A DNA stretch of 64,000 nt from Ulota crispa (Eukaryota > Streptophyta > Bryopsida > Orthotrichales > Orthotrichaceae). The translations under genes were made by a program, and so were the position numbers. The notes under the pieces are model-generated. The model searched no databases, had not been told where the DNA came from, and saw nothing but the letters and a program-made list of their open reading frames with translations. How positions within the stretch are numbered: position 1 is the first letter of the stretch; every line of letters starts with the position of its first letter. Shown one piece after another: positions 23,346 through 34,754 of the stretch. Where the stretch lies: positions 20,928,471 to 20,992,470 of the forward strand of contig OY987247.1 in NCBI GenBank assembly GCA_963920765.1, written 5' to 3'.

Positions 23346-23849
23346 AGTCACATTGTTGAAATAATGAATTTTTTGTCATGGATGTAATTATAACATTGAG
23401 GTAATCAACAATAATTTGACACAAATCCGTGAAAATCTCAAAAATTGACACAATGAGGGAATCAAATGTGTCATGGTGTCAATTTGGACATTTCTATGTC
23501 AACTTTTTGTTGACCCACTTCTTCATGCCAATTGACACAAGCTCTCAAAAACCTCAAAAATTGAAAATAGTCATTGTGTCACTTTGAAATTTTTTTTGTC
23601 AACTTTATGTGAATTAGGAGCCCTTTTCCTTGTAGTGTGTATAGTCAAAATAGGATCAAACATGATATCAGATAACTGCACATGGTCATGATTGACTGCG
23701 CGTAGTCACAAAATATTCTTGCCATTGTCCACTATCTCTTGTTGTATACACTACAAAGTAACATACAACCCCATTTTATTAGAATTTTCTAGCTATAGTT
23801 GGTGCCTTGCTAACAATCCTTGTTTTTCTAATTGTACAAGAATGTCCAA

Positions 23850-24044
23850 GCTTTATAGATAGATCATCCTTCTGATGTACCGGAAGAGGACTTGGAATTA
23901 TGGAGAACCAAGGAAGAACAAGCAAACCGCAAAAACCTCTCAAGATACCCTTGTCCTTGCAAGGGGTGCATGGGTGGTAAAATTCAAGGACAAAGTACCA
24001 TTTGCAAGTACCTTCATGATTATTGGCGAGACCCCTTGCTTTGA
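23850..24044 (+). pseudogene. CACTA transposase fragment (transposase-associated domain)
   Basis: The plus frame starting near 23,871 encodes SDVPEEDLELW and then YPCPCKGCMGGKI, followed by KYLHDYWRDPLL and a TGA stop at 24,042-24,044. The CPCKGCMGG cluster plus a following HD/RDP element is the pattern expected of the N-terminal transposase-associated domain of plant CACTA transposases. The fragment at 12,880-13,150 has the same cluster (CPCRNCHGG). A TAG precedes it in frame near 23,850. It could be a single exon of a larger decayed gene; no DDE catalytic part follows. Confidence 0.5.
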
Positions 24045-25480
24045 ATTTTTTTTGGTATGTGCCACTTCCATGTGTTGCAATCATTGCTTCTCCATCAGTA
24101 ATTATCACCTAGTCTTCATGACAACTTTGAGTATTGTAGGTGGATTTGTACACTCTCAAAGACTTTTGTGTACAAGCAACAACCGAGGTAGCGTTGGATG
24201 CTTTGCTTAAAGACCATAGTATTAGACAATGTTTTGTCAGCTGCAGCAACTTAACAAGTCAAGAGTTACAACTGGTGAATTAGAAACCTAGCTTTTGTTA
24301 CAAGGAATGGGGCCCGTCTCGCATTCCAAGACTATCACCTTTCACATATTGGAACCAAGAGTGGATAGTGAAAGTTTCTACATTTCCATTCATGGGGTGC
24401 ACTTTATATACCATGGTCCTTGCAAAGCTAGTTTCTCTACAATAGTGAAATTGCCTTTACAACTATTATATGACACCTAGCCGTACTCAATCCTAGCAAT
24501 TGCAACGTTGTGAACTCTCATGCCAAAAATTTAATGTAAAAATGTGTAAACAAGAGCCAAATTCTAATTAAATTTTGTTGTTGCTGTTGCTTGTTTTACC
24601 ACCTAAAAGAGATTTAGATTGCCATTAATTTTATACTTGAAAAATGAAGGTTGCCATTACCAACATATCCTTAAAAAACATGATTGCCACTCTCTTAACA
24701 TAGGAGTTGTGAGATAGCAAAGAAATAAAAATTGTCATTATTGCAATCCTCTCAATGGTTTGAGGTGCAAGTTGCTTTACCCTTCAAAATATGTAACCTA
24801 GAGGCTTATTTATTGTAATCAGGCAATAGTAGTTTGATCAAAAGTTATGTTGAATATACCATAGATGGCCAATGCATATGTGAGTTCTATATAAATCAAA
24901 TCTTGTTGTTTGCATGTTCCAAAATCCATGCTTTTGTCTTTCTCACTTGCAATTACTCATGCAATAAATTTTTTAACTTCTAAATAGAAGGAAGTGCCAT
25001 AGAAATATTCAACAAAGTTTTTTCATACTCATTTTCTTTTAGTACATGCCACATGGACATCTAAAAAATAGATTACCATACACTTTATAAAAGCATATGC
25101 TAAATATAATCAAGTGGCCCCATTGGTTATTTTTTATAATATTTTATACATGTTGGAAAGTGAAATGACTTATAATTAATAGAAGCTGCAACGCAGATGA
25201 GAATTGACACAAAAATAGACAAAAATTACATTTTTATCTTCTTGGACATCTTCTTGTAAATGTTTTGTCAAGTTTACCTAGTTTCCCTAATAGTGAAGTT
25301 CTATTAAGTTATTCTCAAATAACTTTTACAGGTGAATGAACTTGAATCTCTACTTCTATCAACTCATTCTATCAAAGGAGAGTGAGAGTTGCACATTCAT
25401 TAACTTTTATTGGAACCTTTCTACAAATTATTTTCTACCAATTCCTTTTGACGTGATACTCATCCTAACAAAATCATTTA
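24045..25480. other. No supported gene
   Basis: AT-rich sequence without terminal repeats, motif clusters or convincing open frames. It may hold the decayed remainder of the transposase gene at 23,850. Confidence 0.35.
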
Positions 25481-26303
25481 CTCTAAATGCTTGAGAATAC
25501 ATTTTTTGGTTCAAAAAAGTATTTTGGAAGTTTTTTGAGTTGTAATTATAGAATCATTTTTAAACATTGATAGAAATTTGGAACCCTAAAATCTTGAACT
25601 TCAAGGCTTTTAGATGATGTTGCTAAAAATCATTCTAAAATAGCCATGCAAATGTTAAAATATTTGTGATTGAATATAGATGAGTATTTTTTTTTTTTCT
25701 AGAGCCGCTCAAAATTTGTTATGTAAAATGGTAATTTTTGTGTTACAAACTTGAATAACCACCACTCACAATAATTTAGTACTTGTTGTTGTTACTTTTA
25801 CACTACTAACTTCCCTTCCAAATTCATGACCACTATTTCACAAATGAACCTCCATTGCAATTGTCACAAAGCTACCATCTTATACAAAGAAAATGTTTGG
25901 CTATGACAATTGACCAACAAGCAATATTAATGAAAAAGAATTCAGCAATTGATTAATTTTAATTTGTATAATGAAAGTATTTTAATTGAAATTTGCACAA
26001 ATACACATTTAAATTTTGTTAGATGATGAGATTTCAATAAAAATGCCCTCATTACTCAAAAGAGTGCCTAAGCAAGATCTTAGCTTTATACTCAACTCGT
26101 TATTAGTATTTTCAATGTGACAACTTATCTTAAACTTTTTAGTGACACTAGTCATCACAATTTTTGATGCACAATAGGTAAACTTGGAGTTTAGCTTCCA
26201 CCAAACCGCATCTGCTTTAAAAAAAAAAAACTCCATTCTCTACCTTCAGCAAGGTCTCCGAGTTTCCTGAACACCCAAACTTGGTGCATCAGGCATTTAT
26301 GGG
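25481..26303. mobile_element. TTAA-family element copy, 823 bp, upstream of the host gene
   Basis: It starts CTCTAAATGCTTGAG after TTTA and ends GCATTTATGGG before TTGA. Both flanks are one base off TTAA. It is similar along most of its length to the outer element at 32,833-34,244 (shared ATCTTGAACTTCAAGGC, AACAACCACTYAC, CTCAAARTGYCTAAG-like words). It lacks the 527-bp insertion found in that copy and so preserves the empty site. Base composition changes sharply at its right edge, where host gene sequence begins. Confidence 0.65.
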
Positions 26304-27232
26304 TTGAAGAAAGTTAGGGAGGTACAGATCAGGCCTTCCCCGAGCTACTCTCGACTGCCTTGGTGTTCATCTGTGATTTCCAGGGGTTTCTTCTTATTTG
26401 AGCGTTTCAGGAGCTCCGAACAGCTGCGGAAAGTATTGTAGAGTTACTTTTGAAATTTTAGTGCTATTTTATATTTGATTATTCTTAGAGAGGACAAAAC
26501 GTCAATTGCAATTCTGACACCTGCGAGTCCGCTGCGACTTGGTGATTCCGGTATGTTACAATTTTTGCTTTTCATTAACATGCGTTCTGTCTGCGGAGAT
26601 GATGCTGTTAAGTATGGAGAAGCTGGGAGATTTGACGTCACTGACGTCAATTCTATGATCGATCGCAAGTCAGTGCTTCGCAAATCGGTTGCGTTATTTT
26701 TCTGAGAGCTTGATCTGTTAGGGTAAATATTGGTTTCTATAAGTTGCCCGGTAATTTACTGCCCTTTTACTGTTTGAATCACAACGAAATCTTGTGCTGA
26801 TGCCATTCTTGCGTGGACTACTTTTTATTAAGGTTAACTCTAGGACCGTGGAATGGAATCAGGGCAAAGGAAGAGACTGCGTTCACAAATTTTCTGGCTT
26901 TGATCAAGTTACTCGTATGAACAGATAGGTGTGTGTTCCACGAGACCTGTCCCAAAATTAATCGGGCAATGTCACACTCGGGGGTTTGCATCTTTGCAGA
27001 TTGCGTGCATCTCAATTACTGCTAAAGTCATCAAGTGTTAGGCTGAAGTTGTGTCAGCAGTTACTCGAGAAACTGTAGTAAACAGTCCTGCGAGCTACAA
27101 TTGTTCATTAAATATCGTCTTTGCCGAATGATTCTTTATAAGCAGTCATACCACAATTGACGGGATGGCAATCCTGATGGAAAATGTGCGATTAAGAGGA
27201 GCCATCTCCACTATGAGGGTCTGATCAATCCA
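26304..27232 (+). promoter_or_regulatory. Probable promoter and 5' leader of the host gene
   Basis: The stretch is distinctly more GC-balanced than its flanks and contains several CG dinucleotides, as expected of plant gene 5' ends. It lies between the TTAA element and the first coding exon. No unambiguous TATA box or transcription start could be fixed. Short frames (for example 26,475-26,705) lack a motif. A short upstream frame starting at 27,165 overlaps the proposed start codon region and could act as a uORF. Confidence 0.4.
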
Positions 27233-30200
27233 ATGCGTCTCAGTATTCTTGACGTCAAGGATAAGGTATGTTTTCATGAAGTTGTCAATGTGTTTTCTTA
27301 TGTTCGTTGAATTTGTTAAGCTCTTTGCTTGATTTTCTCCTATAGAGCTTCTAGTTTCATATAGAAGTCTATCAGAATACCATGAACGTATACTCTTACT
27401 GCTGCTATTACAACCTCGCTTTTTGTTTCACGTTTGAGCCTTAAAGAAGTAATAGCATACCTCTATACTCGATCTGCACTGTAGATTTACATCGAAGTCC
27501 CTTATTCGATGCCTGTTTGATGAGGTATTGTGCATTTGTTTTTTCGCTTACAGCATTTGCCCTACAACGGAAAATTGTCAAACCGGAGCAATCTGAAAGC
27601 TTGTGATGAACTGAATTATGCTCTGCTCGACGGTTCTAGCAGTCAGAGGGGTGAAGGAAAACTCCTCTTGTCGGCTCTTATTGGCGGTCGCATGGTGAAG
27701 AAGAATGTTTTACGACTGCTGCCACCTTTGCAAGACCATGGACGAAGCCTACACAAACCCCCAAGGAACAGTGATGAGGCGGATGAGAAGAGAGCAGGCG
27801 ATGACAAGAGCTCGACGTTTGGAGGAGCTGTTACTGCGCGCTCAGGTCTTAAGGCGCTTTTTACCTAATTTCTATCAGACGGAACTTCTACACTTGGTCC
27901 AAAATTTTCTTGGAATTATGTTGAAATGTGCACAAATCTCATTGTCACACTTCTGACCTAGCATACGAAACATGTTTTTCTTCTCCGAATCAATCAAAGA
28001 CGAAACTTCTAGTTAGCAATTCACCATAAGTATCTGATGGCATCGTTTTAGCTTGTATGATTCCAAGACTTCTTTTCGCTTCCAGTTTCTTTCCTTCATC
28101 CTCGCTTATTTCTTACAACGTCATAGGTGTCACTCTTACCGATCGTGTACCTCTCGGAGTTTAGCAGGTGTGTCCGACATATCTGTGGATACACGTGATC
28201 TTCTCAAGGACCTGCAGAAGCAAGCGGAAGTCTCTCAAATACAAGAGTCTCCGAAACTTTGGCTTTTTGATAGCAAAGAAGAGCGAGAGAGCTACGATCG
28301 AGCTAATGTACGAGGATTGTGGCATTGGCGTCCTTCACTCCAAATGTTTAGTAGTTCATCTATGACGCGACAGATCAGTATTCGAGAAGCATGACATTGT
28401 AGTTCTAGCATCTCCTTTTCATAGCTCCACCATATATAGTCAGTGGTATATAGATATCGAGGTTTCTGGTCGAAAAAGATTTCAGGAGGTTCTGTTGGAA
28501 GTCTTTTAGCTATCTTCGATCGCATGTTATTTGCTAACTGCCAAAGTATGTATGTGTGTCGGTGTTTTGCTTCTGGCGCTATGATTGTGTTCCTGAAGTA
28601 CATGTTCCTCCTGTTTGTCGTGATCAATTTATTTTGCGATCGCCGTGGTTTAGGAACCTCCTTCTGCAATAGAAACCATCAGCCTTCAGGATTACCTCAA
28701 GTCAATAAAACTCACCAAGGAGAAAATTCACATAAGAACTCACATGCTGGAAGAATTAAAGCTTGCTGAAAATGTCGAGGAAATCGATCTTTCCATATAT
28801 GTGGAACCAGCCAAATCGAAGCCAACGGTCGCAGAACAACCAGTGGGTGTTATGTGTGCAACCAGTCTTGTCATCAAGTACGCTCGGCGATTGGTGAGTG
28901 CCTTTCTCGGCACATCATATCCAATTTCAACGTCTTACATACATAGTTGGATCACTTCGCTTCTGTTTTGTATTAAACGTAGTAAACATAATGACTACAA
29001 TGATCATACTTTTTGTAACGGTTATTTTTTCAATGACTATTGACCAGATCGAAGAAGATCTCGAACTCCATAATGACGGTGGACTTCCGAATTGTTATAG
29101 TCCAGTTTTTAGAAATATAGGAATTATAGGAACTAACTTATAAACCCCTGATTACTTGCAGGCTGGGATATTGGACTCCAGCACTAGGGTGGTCAACTTG
29201 ACGGACGTTGGACTGTGGCTACAAAGGCTTGGTACTGTCAACGAATACCGGGTGTTTCACGGTTGAAGTTGGGAGAATGCTTATTCATTGGTTTTTTTCG
29301 TGATTCAAGTTTATCCACGTTGTTTACTAAATGAGATTGATAATGCGTTATCACCATGTGTGAATTGTGTTTTTACTCCTATCGTTAACAACATGTTTTT
29401 TATGATTCGCATTTTTTGTGCATTTCATACTTTGTCCTGGAATGGATGCAGCTAGTACGGCTGCCGTCAAAGAGGAAAATACTGTTCTTCCAGATCAGCC
29501 TCGACGGAAATCTGAACTGGAGAAAAGATCTGACTGGAGGTTACCTCTCGCACCAGAGGTTGCTGTATTGTATGCACAAGATGATTTACGTCAACGATTG
29601 GATATGGAATCCCGAACGCAGGTTTGTCAGCAGTACTGCATTCCATTGTGAGGTAAAACTCTATGCACAGTTTTGGTTAGTTTTCGATTAGTGCATTAGA
29701 ACAGCGTAATGACACCGAGGCTGGGCTTATCTATATTCCATCATAAACTTCCGGAAGAACGTATTTTACAACTCTGGCACCGAAATGTTGCATTCATGAA
29801 ATGTACCTAACTGTTTGGCTTATCCAATGGTTTTTTGACGGGATAATCTGAGTAAATATCTGCTACTTATTTCTGGTCCCTACCGTAGCTTATTTTATTT
29901 GTCGTTTGTGCCCTTTCTCTGACGGAAGCAGAACTTCATTCGGAGGCGTAAAGCAGAGCTCGAGGCTGCCAAAAAGCTCATGCAGCAGAAGGCTGAACAA
30001 ATGGCTGATGTATGTATATCTAGCGATGCCTTTCTTGGTCTCGAGTGCAACACAAGCATGAGCATTCATGCACCATATCTTATCATTGTTTGAGAATTAA
30101 AAAGACAAGTATCTCATAGGGCAGATTAAGTGAAGCTGTTGATATTTCTTTTAATTAAAGGCTTAGAAATAGCCGACTTCATTTTTCGCGTCCAATGCTG

Positions 30201-33200
30201 CCATTATATAACGGTCGGGTGCTGGAATTATACAGGACCAGAGTAGGCGAGAATATCTAGCAACTCTTGACACTTCGGTACAACAATCCTTCCTTCTTAC
30301 TCGTACATTGAAAATAATTGTGTGTTCTTAGACAGAAGAATCGTCGTGGTTGGAACAGAGCAAGAGCGAGAAAAGTCTTAGACGCATACCTCATTGAATT
30401 AGGTGCTAGGACAAGTGTTGATCTTGCCGCACCCATTGCGCATACTGCAGATATATCCAATTATATCTGTACTTCGAACAAAATTCAATGAATCTAACAA
30501 AGCTGTTCAGACATCATATACCTTTATCTTGCGCTGATATTTAGCAAGTTAACCCCACGCTGCAGACTGCTGAGGCTGAACTCGCGACTTACGATAATCC
30601 AGTACGTGTTAACTCGTCCTGTAATTATGCACCCATCGCTTTCCCAACGTTCTTACCTCTGATACACAAAATGAATTGAAACAACTCAACAACACATGGC
30701 AGACCGTTACATCTCTTGGTGGTGATATTAACGAAGGCCATGGTGGTGGTGTCGACGATGATGATGGCGGAGGTGCTGATTATACGTCTTCTTTGAAACA
30801 TGGGATACTGTATGACACTGGCAAAACTTCATTAGGTATGCTTTTCAAAAAATTATCGGACTAAGTAGTCATCAGAATCGCGACTATGGGAACTCCCTGC
30901 AATGAAACTTTCGACAAAGTTCCAGTTTTAACAAGCTTTGAAATTCAACCCTATTTCCTGATCGTTTTGTTGGGAAGCAGTCCAGGCGATACACATATAC
31001 AAAGAATGCGTGAACTGCAGATGATATTGGTGAAAAGAGCAAAAACGGTAAAAAGAGAGCAAAAGCAAACTTAAGGCGGGGGACTTCGGGAAGAAAGTGG
31101 AAACGGAACGGAATGTTGATGTCTGAATGTGGTTTCCCTAGTGCTTTTTCCGTAGCAGGATCGGAAGGCAGCCGCGTACTCTGTCCAGGCAGAATTGACT
31201 GTGCTAACTCAGATTGTACAGGTTCGAGTGCCTCCTCATCTTCAGGGAGAAGGGGAAGAGCAGCTTCTGTTGCATGCGAGCTGACGGGGCATAGATCAGC
31301 ACCTGCACATAGGGATTTTGCAGACACATCTGCTGGCGCTAGTGAGGTTGAGGATAACTGTTGGCCCGGAAAAGAGAAGAAACCATTTCGAAGTGTCGGA
31401 GTATTGACAGACAGCAAAATGGTTAGTGTTACTCTCTATGTTAATCACGAACAAGAGGAAACTCTGTTCAAAGTTACCCTCAGATACATCACTAATGAGG
31501 CATCTCCCGGAGCTGTTCAAAAGGAGGACACAAGCTAAGAAATCTGTTATTGCTACCCTATTATAAATTTCCATTGCTTTGCATTAGAATTGCATTTCAG
31601 TAATATTCAGCCTTGTTATACTATTTTGTTCGGACATGGACGAGAAAACTCTGCTGGGGCTCATTGAAGATGCTGATGATGTACTATTTCAGCGAGTGCA
31701 AGCAGATAATGGAGCGGTTGAGCTTAGCCTAATGCGGAAGGAAATGGTACACACCTTCGGTCATCCTAGCAATCCAGAAAGGAGTCACTTATCTGCTTTG
31801 GCACTGATATCATTCTAACTGTGCTGCCCTGATATGGATATTGACAAGTGCTCTCTGCTTTCTGAATATGTTATTTTATTTCAGAATGAGTGAAATTGCT
31901 CTGTCCTTGAATCTTTGACGTAGCGAAGCATTTACTTAATAGACGCGTCACAGTCAATCCAATTTTGATCTTGGAGAGGTGTTTTCTGGTCATTTAGACT
32001 AATAAAAGAAATGAGCTTTTTGTGCATTATTTTCAAATTCACAAATTAACTTCACCAGCCGTTTTGACGATACTAGATTCACTGATTCTTCTTGCAGAAT
32101 TTAAATATTTTATTTAGGAAATTGCTAACGCGACACCCTAAATTGCTAACGGGACACCCCCAGTGAGTATAAAATCTGGTTTTTAATGGTAATTTTTTTA
32201 TTTGGATAAAAACGTTTGTTTCACTTTTATCATTCTAAGGCTATACTCAAAAAAATAGGTGTACTAAAATTTGAAATTAAAAATATATAACCTTTGAGTT
32301 ACTTAAAGCAAAAATACATCAAAAAAATAGTATTGGTGCAATACTATTTCAACAAAAAATTGTATTTGTCTTGTTTTCTTTCATGACAAGAAGGTGATAA
32401 TGCCATGATTGAATGAATGATGAACCACTTGAATAAATAAAAAATAGCACTATTTTATCAAATTTCATGCTCACAAGGGTGTCCCGTTAGCAATTTAGTG
32501 TGTCGCTGTAGTAATTCCCTTTATTTATCATTGTTTATTTTGGACATTTCTTAGTCAGTAATGCACTTTGCCAGAAATGATCTTCTGAAATCTATAATTT
32601 CATTTTAATTGACTACAGATAATATTGTTTGCATTTTATGACTTGGCTTAGCATTCAAGTGTAGTTAATAACTGGCTTTCTTAAATTTTGTTTTAAAGAA
32701 TTTCTTTTACTCAAATTCAATGTCTTACTATAGAAAAATCGCTACGTATAGATATCAAAATATTTGTACTCTAAATAATAAAATAATTGGCACCTTCCAA
32801 ATCTAGGGCACCATCATATCTTTGTACTTTAACCCCTAAATGCCCAAGGGTGTTTTCCCAATTTTGGAAGGCAATTTTGAAGTTTTTGAATTGTTTTTGT
32901 ATGATAATTATTAACCCCTAGATGCCTAAGGGGTAAGGGCATAACATAAATGCGTTATAAAATGATATTTTTGTAATTTTGATGAAGTTTTCCCCACATG
33001 AGAAAACAAGAATCATGATGTTTGATAATTATTCAGACAATCAAACATTTAAAAAGGTTTGGGCTCTTATTTTATGAATTTAGGAGCATTTCTCATTTAA
33101 TACTCATCAAAGTACAAATTCTATTCATAGAATTTAAAATTTGGTATGATTGAATAAAAATGCAAATTCTATTCTAATACTCAAGAATGCAATCTTTTTG

Positions 33201-34754
33201 ACAAAGAGAACATCATTAGTTTCCCAAAATAGTAAAATTTTTAACACTAACAAATATTGAAATGTTTATCTTTGAAAAATTCTCTTTGGAGAAGTTTAAC
33301 TTGGATTGACATGATTCCAATTGGGTTAGAAAGTAGACTTATATGAAACATTTTTTTTGTTTATAGAAAATGTCTTTTTGCATTCCAATATTCCAAAGAA
33401 AAAGACAGCAACACAAAAATGGTCAATTGAGCACTTGGGGGTTAAACATCAAAAGAAAATTTTAAACATAGAATCTTGAACTTCAAGGCTTTTAGATGGT
33501 GCTACCACAAAAACCTTCAAAAAGGCCAAATGGATCTTAAGATATTGGTTTTTGAATGTGGATGAGTATGGAATTTTTGGGTTTTCTTTAGCCACTCAGA
33601 AGTTCTAATGCAAAAATAGTAAACTTTTTGTCAAAAATGGGAAACAACCACTTACGATGAGTTGATACTTGTTTATGTCACTTCAAAACTAATGATCCCC
33701 CTTTCAAATTCATGACCATGATTTCATAAATGAGCTTGCAATGCAATTGTCAAAGAGCTACCACCTAATATAAAGAATTTTTTTAACTCCAATTATTAAC
33801 CAAAAATCATTATTTAGGAAAGAAAATCCAATAGTGAATGGATTCTAATTTGTACAATAAAAACACTCCAACTAAAATTAACACAAATACACATTTAGGT
33901 TTTATTAAATGACAAAATTTCAATTAAAAGACCCTCAAGGCCCAAGGGAATATCCAAGGAAAACCTTGACTATTTCTCAAATTGCTATCTGTCATTTCAA
34001 TGTGTTAGCTTGTCATAAGCTTTGTGACACTATTCATGATCCAAAAGGTATATTTGTAGTTAGAAATCACAGAATACAAATAGAATAAGGTTAGGAGGAT
34101 ATTATAATTGAATGTTGAAGCTAACTTCACCCCACAACTTCTCCAAAAAAAACCTCAAAAAAAGCAAATCTTGCCTTCAATAGGGTTTCAAAATTTCCTA
34201 AAAACTCTTGAACACCAAAATTTGGTGCCTTAAACATTTAAGGGTTAGTGGTCAAGCCCCAGAGAAAGGATTTCAACTCTACTTTGGTATACAATTTGCT
34301 CATCAAAATGTTTCAGAGCACGTATTTATTAGTATATATATATTTTTAATATATGTTTTATTTGATCATGGATTTCTGCACTAATTTTGATATAATCATG
34401 AATTAGCTAAAATTCTTTAGTATCACCCAAGGTCCGGAAAGAACCAGCCAGTAGTTCAAAGCTAGCCAGTTCAAATGAGAAAAAATTGTTTGCAATTTAG
34501 AATTGGTGGCTGAAAAATACGACTGTTGAAACATAACTCGATCGCAGTGTTCTTTTATGCAGACTAAGCTAAGGAGACAGCTTAGATTTTGGAGAGCACG
34601 GAGCCGGATAACGGAACATCGAGCATTGCTTGCAAACAAGCCTGCGAAGACTGCCACCAGCTTTCAAACAGAAATGAATTTGAGGACCATGCCTTGTCAG
34701 AAAAAACTTAACTCCAAAATCATGGTGCTAAATAGGCGCGTTCAAGAGTTTTGA
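27233..34754 (+). CDS. Multi-exon host gene, unrecognised charged protein (~615-628 aa)
   Basis: Thirteen exons join in one frame: 27,233-27,265; 27,554-27,845; 28,168-28,307; 28,654-28,893; then either 29,048-29,078 or 29,162-29,231; 29,452-29,621; 29,932-30,009; 30,336-30,452; 30,545-30,601; 30,703-30,835; 31,159-31,421; 31,645-31,746; 34,563-34,754 (stop TGA). Most introns are GT-AG; the one after 30,452 would be non-canonical. The start ATG is the first in frame after a stop at 27,158, but an upstream exon is possible. Visible parts: RLLPPLQDHGRS near residue 65; DLLKDLQKQAE; an alpha-helical, basic central part (NFIRRRKAELEAAKKLM, then NRRGWNRARARKVLDAYL); an acidic glycine run (GGGVDDDDGGG); a Ser-rich loop; a basic C-terminus (KLRRQLRFWRARSRI). 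It looks nuclear and coiled-coil rich, but I do not recognise the family. Joining is by splice-site reading and phase only. Confidence 0.6.
29048..29231 (+). other. Two candidate mutually exclusive exons
   Basis: Exon a (29,048-29,078, IEEDLELHND) and exon b (29,162-29,231, AGILDSSTRVV...LWLQRL) each start in phase 0 after a good acceptor (GACCAG, TTGCAG). Each ends with one spare G before a GT, so either one joins exon 28,654-28,893 to 29,452-29,621 in frame. Including both needs a phase-0 donor after exon a, and the only candidate (CCA|GTTTTT) is weak. Exon b read through ends at a TGA soon after. Confidence 0.4.
30453..30544 (+). other. Possible U12-type (ATATCC) intron
   Basis: The exon starting at 30,336 stays open but has no good GT donor in the phase needed to reach the next exon. 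Exactly in phase, after the codon GAT, the sequence is ATATCCAATT. Its first six bases equal the AT-AC class U12 donor ATATCCTT, while the last two differ. The downstream boundary at TTTAG (30,541-30,544) would make an AT...AG intron of 92 bases. A weak GT donor cannot be excluded. Confidence 0.3.
32117..32519. mobile_element. hAT-like MITE, 403 bp, TSD TTTATTTA
   Basis: Terminal inverted repeats of 43 bp (32,117-32,159 and 32,477-32,519) match at about 36 positions. An 8-bp duplication TTTATTTA flanks them (32,109-32,116 and 32,520-32,527). Each repeat is itself two tandem ~21-base units around TTGCTAACGSGACACCC. There is no coding sequence. An 8-bp duplication is typical of the hAT superfamily; because this one is all A/T, chance is not fully excluded. 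It sits in the last intron of the host gene. Confidence 0.75.
32833..34244. mobile_element. TTAA-flanked element in the last intron, 1.4 kb with an insertion
   Basis: It starts CCCCTAAATGCCCAAGG after TTAA (32,829-32,832) and ends, on the complement, CCCTTAAATGTTTAAGG before TTAG (34,245-34,248, one base off TTAA). Without the nested element at 32,915-33,441 it is about 880 bp. It is similar to 25,481-26,303. It is non-coding. Confidence 0.7.
32915..33441. mobile_element. Nested TTAA element, 527 bp, empty site preserved elsewhere
   Basis: It is flanked by TTAA at 32,911-32,914 and 33,442-33,445, with ends CCCCTAGATGCCTAAG and, on the complement, CCCCCAAGTGCTCAAT. The differences between the two ends are nearly all transitions. 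The related copy at 25,481-26,303 reads straight through this position with a single TTAA (TTTTTAAACATTG near 25,572), which proves the insertion and its TTAA duplication. Confidence 0.75.

Larger units (their letters stand above)
21650..23637. mobile_element. CACTA non-autonomous element, 1,988 bp, TSD TGT
   Basis: The ends are CACTACAAGGAGAATATTG and the complement of CACTACAAGGAAAAGGGC, with TGT duplicated at 21,647-21,649 and 23,638-23,640. Subterminal words such as TGACATAATTATGTCA and TTGACACAA recur at both ends. The middle shares blocks with 4,930-5,640 (TTTTTTCATAAA, TTGATTTTTTGTT, AAAGATTCT runs). TAGTCA motifs in both flanks show that it landed inside older TAGTCA-type CACTA DNA. 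No transposase is visible. Confidence 0.8.

Noticed and set aside
27705-27956. Alternative plus frame with an arginine-rich run (RRMRREQAMTRARRLEELLL)
   Set aside because: It looks protein-like but cannot be joined in phase to the neighbouring exons, whereas the overlapping frame used in the gene model can. The C/T and purine bias of the exon explains the charged shadow.
30884-31417. 177-codon minus-strand open frame
   Set aside because: It lies antisense to a host exon (31,159-31,421) that fits the plus-strand gene in phase with good splice sites. It has no motif of its own.
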